Below are positions 61,101 through 64,000 of a stretch of 64,000 nucleotides of DNA, piece by piece (the stretch's first letter is position 1; every line of letters begins with the position of its first letter). The DNA comes from Scolanthus callimorphus. Taxonomy: Eukaryota > Cnidaria > Anthozoa > Actiniaria > Edwardsiidae. Location of the stretch: positions 31,199,951 to 31,263,950 of the forward strand of contig CM066917.1 in assembly GCA_033964015.1 (NCBI GenBank). Reading direction: 5' to 3'. The notes under the pieces are model-generated. The model was given only the letters and a program-made list of their open reading frames with translations. It did no database searches and had not been told where the DNA came from. A program made the translations under genes and the position numbers.

Positions 61101-63691
61101 GATGATGCTTGAATACAAAATTGAGTACAGCTATCTGCATGAATATTGCATGATACAATGCATGACAATTTCTATCTAGATGTATACGATCTGGAGTGGA
61201 GCTATGCTGTGGAGCAGGAGAGGTTTACTGTAATACTAGTAGTAGGTAAGCATGGGGTATTACATAATTTCACCACCAAATTTGGTGGTGACTGAACATG
61301 AAGAATAACAACCAAAGGTCTAGATTTATTTTAAATGCTGTGGAGATCTTGTGTTTTGCTGACGTTTCAAGCATCAGCCCTTTGTTGGAGAGCTGATGCT
61401 CAAAACATTGGTAAAACACTAGTTCTCTACTGCATTTAACACTGTTATTGTTCAGGAATGGAATGGAGTTTGATGGGAAGGAATGGATGGATGGATTGAA
61501 TTAATATTGTATATTTAACAAGTAGACTATGAGTTCAAGTTTTCTATGAGTCAATAGATAGTTAATGAGGCGTGTAGCACGGAGTTGACTATTTGACTCA
61601 TAGAAAACGAGGAGTAGTCTTATTGTTTTAGTAGAAACCCACTAGCATACTATACCTTCGAGTTGTTGCTTAAATGTATTTATTTTTCATGGTTTTAGAA
61701 AATTTTGCACTAGTGATTTCTTGATAGATTACGTGATAGATAGCGAGTAGCGAAGCCAATCAGATTGTAGGATTCGTGATAGTATGCGAGTGGGTTTCTA
61801 CTAATATGAAATAGTTGTCATCCATTTGTTATGTGTTTGTCGCTCTGTCAATCCATTGTGTCTGCTGATTATGAGGCTGCCTTTTCATTTAATTTCCGAA
61901 AAACATCTTAACATGCCATTTTTCCCCCAGCTGTATCGCTAATGGTACCGTATGTGGTCCTGCATGCCCTTCAAACGAGACCTGGTGTGAAATAAGGTAA
62001 GATAGAGTCTTCTTTGTGTGCACATTATATATCTCATGTTGGCTAGCTGAGGTAGTAACGAGGGATGGCATCGGGGATCAATTTTACAATAGTAAATCAT
62101 AGACTGCTTGCAGTCCTTTCTTTGGCGAACGTCCGTGAAATCGAGCGCCGCAGTGGGAGTGGCGCGACGATTGCGTGAAGTGCCGAAGGCACGTAAAGTA
62201 TGTAACAACAAATAATGGTAGTTGGACAACAGCCATTAGTAACAACAACCCAAACTCATACTTTTGTTTTTAGGGGCAACGGGACATGTTTACCGAATGG
62301 CGAGGCATGTACTCAGTGTCCTGCGGGCGAGACTTACTGCGCCATAAGCGTTCCACCGGCTTGTATTTCTTCTTCAGCCTACTGCTTGGCCCCTGGGGAA
62401 TGCCCACCACGTAAGTTAACAGTAATAACGCGTTCGGTCTTTAGGATGGAAACCCATGTCGTATTTCACTTACGAATTGTTTGTAAAATTTCTACAGACC
62501 AAACGATGTGTGACGTAACTAACTCATGTCTCAACAACACCATCCCTTGTCGGCCGACACTCCCTCCGCCCTCCGCAATCGTCTACAAGACAGTATGGGA
62601 GTTCGAGACCTTGTCTGACGTGCGCCCAGATTTGTTTAATGGTGGTTCTAGTATCGCTATTACTGGGATCCACGGATTTAATGACACGGTTCAAGGAAAG
62701 CTACAGTACTACTCTAGCTCATGGAATGACGTAACTGGCGAAATTACCCCTTCATCAGCACTGGGCTTATCTAATAGTTACAAACTAAGGTAGGTAATGC
62801 GAAGAAATTTAGGCCTACGGCAAACGCCGAATTTCAGCCGCTCTTCTTCTGTCGAACTTTTCCTTTTCAAAGGATGCCGCTTCATTAGACTTTATAATCA
62901 AGAAATTTCTATTGTTTTGTATTGGAACGGCGCGACTCTGGCACGGCGTTTGCCGCAGAACATTGCGTTCTGTCGTGACCCGAGAAAGCAAACTCCGTCG
63001 CTGTGTTTTTGTTTTTGAGAGCATTTTGATTGGTTGGCTTAAACAAAGACCCAAGACTTCAACCGATAGGCATGTAGAAAACGCAAGTCTTATTTACTTT
63101 CGACACGCAGGAAATCTCCCTAAAACTTGCAGATGCGAGAAACAACGTTCTCTAGGTCGCTCGGCCAACGGGCTTGAAACGAGATTAAAAAGCACAGGCT
63201 GCCCTGAACTCCCTCGCCTCATTTATAAGCAGCAATGTGGTGATTGAATGTTTGCCCGTAAGCTATCTAAGCGTGTCTCGCATCTCTATTCAGGTTCGTT
63301 CCTGCCCACCCGACCTTCCACGCTCTTATCTTGCTTAACTACACCGTCATGTCTGCCACGCCTGGAAGCAGAGTAGACGCAAGCTATTCCGCGAGATCCG
63401 CTGACCAAGTGCTCGTCATACCTGTCCTTCCTCGCCCTCCTCATCCCAGCCTAGAGCTGATAGGAAGCGATACGCACAGTCAATTTGAAGATGAAGTTGA
63501 CCAGGGTATCACCGTATCATCTACTATGCGTCTGATGGCCTTTAATATTAGCCGGGAGAGAAACGTACCGCAATACGCAGCGAGTAATATTCCTGCCTCC
63601 ACCATCGAGTGCTACTATGACGCCCTAGACATCGTGAAGAGCGCGCAGCAGGATTTTTATCTCTGGAGCGCGATTAGTAGTAGCAGCGAAG
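48065..63691 (+). CDS. Large secreted or cell-surface Cys-repeat protein (partial 3' end)
   Basis: Fifteen exons could be chained with consistent phases and GT-AG sites: 48065-48092, 48187-48245, 51799-52432, 52946-53270, 55532-56228, 56906-57101, five 66-nt exons (57311, 58737, 60316, 60664, 61180), 61931-61996, 62274-62410, 62498-62789, 63294-63691. The gene runs past the window. About 1,050 residues are seen if every exon is used. The order is a signal peptide (MRRSFELCAALALLLCWTEI), many 4-Cys repeats of the form C-x(5-7)-[FYW]-C-x(5)-C-x(5-6)-C, Asn/Pro-rich linkers, the mini-exon array, then a Cys-poor beta-rich region. Repeats often end N-x-[ST]-C, a glycosylation site next to the last Cys, and resemble the first half of an LDLa module without its calcium site. 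Exons 3+4 and 5+6 are paralogous pairs (both second members begin GW-L-x-x-C). A frame break lies in exon 5 (see 55829). Confidence 0.78.
51472..51538. repeat. 22-bp tandem repeat, three copies
   Basis: CATCATTTGCCACAAAAAGC plus two bases, repeated three times in intron 2 of the large gene. Confidence 0.92.
51799..52432 (+). CDS. Exon 3: first Cys-repeat module
   Basis: 634 nt, acceptor CTCTTCAG, donor GGGGCAG/gtaaga, phases 0 to 1. Encodes about 211 residues with four clear 4-Cys repeats (for example GCQGGHFYCPMTSMC, GEGFCEATMGC, TYCLSSKSC, TKFCTKSFSC). Each is followed by a sequon-Cys such as NSSC, NMTC or NATC. It ends CNPFPGLNIPANAS, and the same CxPFP end recurs in exon 5. Confidence 0.85.
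52551..52640. mobile_element. Truncated copy of the GTGTGGTTCCAG MITE
   Basis: GTGTGGTTCCAGAAAATATC, followed by C-rich text with CTCTGGAATTTCCAATCCC, matches the left part of the element at 53353. No right end was seen. It lies in intron 3. Confidence 0.55.
52946..53270 (+). CDS. Exon 4: GW-type module plus Asn/Pro linker
   Basis: 325 nt, acceptor TATGACAG, donor CAGGAC/gtgagt, phases 1 to 2. Begins GWLSLCKMRQEACAV, paralogous to exon 6 (GWLIACQLSPYTC). A linker has two exact copies of NQPNNTNNTGPAPNPG (48 bp each, from 53047). It is followed by a Cys repeat TCQANETYCEGERRC ending in a di-Cys. The exon stops just before the third Cys of the next repeat. Confidence 0.85.
53353..53547. mobile_element. 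MITE in intron 4
   Basis: A 195-bp element. GTGTGGTTCCAGAAATTATC faces GATATTTTCTGGAACCACAC, with inner G-rich inverted text (GGAAATTCC.GAGGGGTGGGG occurs twice). AAT on both sides is a possible 3-bp target duplication. Confidence 0.65.
54164..54997. mobile_element. TAA-flanked MITE nested in family B copy 2
   Basis: An 834-bp element with ends TGTATCAGTCAATTCCAGCG and the complement CGCTAGAATTGACTGATACA, each followed inward by C/G-runs. TAA lies on both sides (54161-54163, 54998-55000). The inside holds repeated GCCCC(A/G)CCCCGGG phrases in both orientations. It is younger than its host. Confidence 0.82.
55122..55194. repeat. 73-nt poly-C tract
   Basis: An uninterrupted C homopolymer inside family B copy 2; the sibling copy has 21 C at the same place. 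Length is probably unstable and may be inexact in the assembly. It reads as poly-Pro or poly-Gly in chance frames. Confidence 0.95.
55532..56228 (+). CDS. Exon 5: second Cys-repeat module, with a frame break
   Basis: 697 nt, acceptor TTTTCCAG, donor AAACAG/gtaatt. It enters at phase 2, giving T-C-I-P-M-H-E-G-C. An Asn/Ser linker (NNTNSPNNNSSQSPNK) is followed by four 4-Cys repeats: KFCPLSGSC, RFCAQTMKC, AFCFANLNC, KLCNHKTRC. The last is followed by CIPVNESCDPFP, close to the LDLa start. After NNCTL the frame hits TAA at 55830, while the frame used downstream is already open from 55829 (I-NTPNADYANTTEAF). The protein continues homologously in the new frame to the donor. A 1-nt deletion or 2-nt insertion (CTATAAAC) explains it. 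Confidence 0.8.
55829..55832 (+). other. Frame break inside exon 5
   Basis: CTATAAAC shifts the frame between a repeat ending NNCTL and a following NTPNADY. Both sides are clearly parts of the same Cys-repeat module. Either an assembly or sequencing error, or a real disabling allele. Confidence 0.8.
56906..57101 (+). CDS. Exon 6: GW-type module, paralogue of exon 4
   Basis: 196 nt, acceptor ATTTTCAG, donor AATCG/gtaaat, phases 1 to 2. Begins GWLIACQLSPYTCQRR; a Gln/Asn linker (GNNTNQQGPQQQP) follows. It ends with the first half of a Cys repeat, NCAQGYSWCNQSNR, so the next exon must begin with the third Cys. A fragment of this exon is duplicated at about 60413-60461. Confidence 0.85.
57311..57376 (+). 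CDS. 66-nt symmetric mini-exon, copy 1
   Basis: Acceptor TTTCTATCTAG, donor AGTAG/gtaagc, phase 2 to 2. Adds 22 residues (C-I-R-S-G-V-E-L-C-C-G-A-G-E-V-Y-C-N-T-S-S-R): the second half of one Cys repeat and the first half of the next, with an NTS sequon. Splicing it in or out keeps both frame and Cys register. Confidence 0.85.
57652..58299. mobile_element. TTAA-flanked MITE, second family
   Basis: A 648-bp element. AGTGCTACTCAAGGCTGAAA faces TTTCAGCCTTTAGTAGCACT, with TTAA on both sides (57648-57651, 58300-58303). Arms of about 140 bp retain strong pairing (ATAAGGAAGAATGTCG against CGACATTCTTCCTTAT). piggyBac or Kolobok type. Confidence 0.8.
58372..58480. mobile_element. Palindromic element
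   Basis: TTGGAGATACAAATTTTATC and its exact complement GATAAAATTTGTATCTCCAA face each other across about 45 bp; the outer ends are ACATTACATGAC and GTCATGTAAT. Confidence 0.7.
58737..58802 (+). CDS. 66-nt symmetric mini-exon, copy 2
   Basis: Same acceptor, donor and phase as copy 1. The single base change, GAA to GAG (Glu), is silent. Confidence 0.82.
59034..60087. mobile_element. Mutator-like MITE with long terminal inverted repeats
   Basis: A 1,054-bp element. CGGCGGGTCTCATTTGCAGG faces CCTGCAAATGAGACCCGCCG with arms of about 390 bp at high identity, and a spacer of about 260 bp. The 9-bp target TTTCTTTTG is duplicated (59025-59033, 60088-60096). The uninterrupted target exists in a neighbouring duplicate at about 60950-60962 (TTTTTCTTTTGCCC), proving the boundaries. 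Four tandem GGTCGCA repeats sit just inside each end. Frames within the arms are mirror images of each other and not genes. Confidence 0.92.
60316..60381 (+). CDS. 66-nt symmetric mini-exon, copy 3
   Basis: As copy 1 but with TTA for ATA (Leu for Ile at the second residue). Splice sites intact. Confidence 0.82.
60413..60461 (+). pseudogene. Duplicated 3' fragment of exon 6
   Basis: Repeats the end of exon 6 (from TATAATTGCGCTCAGGGA) and then about 200 nt of its following intron. There is no acceptor in front, and the last exon base before the donor is changed (CG/gtaaat to CT/gtaaat). It should not be spliced, but it records that the duplication unit once ran from exon 6 to exon 7. Confidence 0.8.
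60664..60729 (+). CDS. 66-nt symmetric mini-exon, copy 4
   Basis: Combines the Leu change of copy 3 and the silent GAG of copy 2. Splice sites intact. Confidence 0.82.
61180..61245 (+). CDS. 66-nt symmetric mini-exon, copy 5
   Basis: Identical in sequence to copy 2. Last of the near-identical set; followed by about 685 nt of intron. Confidence 0.82.
61931..61996 (+). CDS. 66-nt symmetric exon, diverged sixth member
   Basis: Also exactly 66 nt and phase 2 to 2 (acceptor TTTCCCCCAG, donor ATAAG/gtaaga). It encodes C-I-A-N-G-T-V-C-G-P-A-C-P-S-N-E-T-W-C-E-I-R. Same Cys-half-repeat layout but with clearly different sequence, so it is an older sibling of the array. Confidence 0.82.
62274..62410 (+). 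CDS. Exon: last Cys repeats
   Basis: 137 nt, acceptor GTTTTTAG, donor CACCAC/gtaagt, phases 2 to 1. Encodes GNGTCLPNGEACTQCPAGET then YCAISVPPACISSSAYC, continuing the same repeat pattern. Confidence 0.8.
62498..62789 (+). CDS. Exon: transition to cadherin-like region
   Basis: 292 nt, acceptor TTCTACAG, donor CTAAG/gtaggt, phases 1 to 2. A last Cys repeat (MCDVTNSCLNNTIPC) and a Pro-rich hinge lead to a domain with IAITGIHGFNDTVQGKLQYY...WNDVT...SNSYKLR. The order (V/I-x-G, G-x-[WL]-Q-Y, S-x-x-W, L-R-F-V-P) matches cadherin-like repeats of large marine bacterial and invertebrate adhesins. Confidence 0.78.
63294..63691 (+). CDS. Exon: cadherin-like region continued, last in window
   Basis: 398 nt, acceptor CTATTCAG, donor GCGAAG/gtaaga, phases 2 to 1. 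Completes the LRFVPAHPTFHALILLNYTV strand pair and goes on through PRPPHPSLELIGSD into a second repeat-like unit. The gene continues beyond the window. Confidence 0.78.
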
Positions 63692-63907
63692 GTAAGAGGG
63701 ACTTGTGGTATGAGGAATAGAGCCTTTGGGTTCCCTGTGGAAATGTTAATGCTAAAAATAGCTCCTTTTTTTTCACTCCTGGTAATCCTGATTTCCTGGC
63801 TAGTTTTGATTTATTTTGATGTTATATATAAACACATTCCTAAACGTGTATACGAAACTAGGGGGAACAAAACAATGAAAACAGATTTATTGCTTAAAGG
63901 CCCATCA

Positions 63908-64000
63908 CCAACCGGGAGCCTTTGAGCGCCCCGTTTTCTTTTGTTTTCAAATGATTCGTTGTTTTTCGGGTGCTATGATTGGCTAAGAGTCCGCAAAGGC
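63908..64000. mobile_element. Short MITE, family D, copy 2, cut by window end
   Basis: Begins CCAACCGGGAGCCTTTGAGC. The interior is the reverse complement of the copy at 42503 (GCGCCCCGTTTTCTTTTGTT; ATTGGCTAAGAGTCCGCAAA). It lies in the intron after the last exon seen. Confidence 0.75.

Overview
The window looks like animal nuclear DNA, most probably from an anthozoan cnidarian such as a stony coral or sea anemone. This is inferred from long AT-rich introns, GT-AG exons, a SINE whose central domain resembles the metazoan Nin-DC domain, secreted Cys-rich repeat proteins, and very many short non-autonomous DNA transposons. There are no operons, no bacterial gene density and no CRISPR array. Coding density is low, and most open frames over 60 codons are chance or lie inside repeats.

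Layout. 0-4.4 kb: one tRNA-Arg(CCT) gene and several MITEs. 4.47-6.63 kb: a probable small secreted-protein gene whose intron is filled by about 1.56 kb of a 16-bp minisatellite with a perfect GATA-factor site in most units. 6.7-15 kb: a dense field of inverted-repeat elements, including a Mutator-like MITE (9-bp target duplication) that has captured a tRNA-derived SINE. 15.87-16.42 kb: a single-exon SAM-domain gene. 20.6-22.5 kb: a duplicated exon-like segment and a 1-kb fold-back element. 25.92-26.77 kb (minus) and 40.55-41.35 kb (plus): two single-exon genes for disordered proteins that share a central acidic/aromatic motif and a C-terminal motif; I take them to be divergent paralogues of an unrecognised family. 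42-47 kb: more MITEs.

48.07 kb to beyond 63.69 kb holds one large plus-strand gene, cut off by the window end. I rebuilt it from signal peptide to at least 15 exons. It encodes an extracellular protein with many 4-Cys repeats that resemble half an LDLa module and usually end in an N-glycosylation sequon plus Cys (N-x-S/T-C). These are followed by a region resembling the cadherin-like repeats of bacterial and marine-invertebrate adhesins. Its central part has an array of five almost identical 66-nt symmetric (phase 2-2) exons, made by tandem duplication of about 0.35-0.5 kb units and then broken up by MITEs. A sixth 66-nt exon of the same phase but different sequence follows. Exon 5 carries a one-base frame break in this copy.

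The array of interchangeable Cys-rich mini-exons is the most interesting system here: adding or skipping copies always keeps the frame and the Cys pairing register. The two-member single-exon family and the GATA-site minisatellite come next. Target-site duplications could be read for about a dozen elements (TWA, TTAA, 8-bp and 9-10-bp classes), and one insertion has its empty site preserved in a neighbouring duplicate. No autonomous transposase or reverse transcriptase was recognised.
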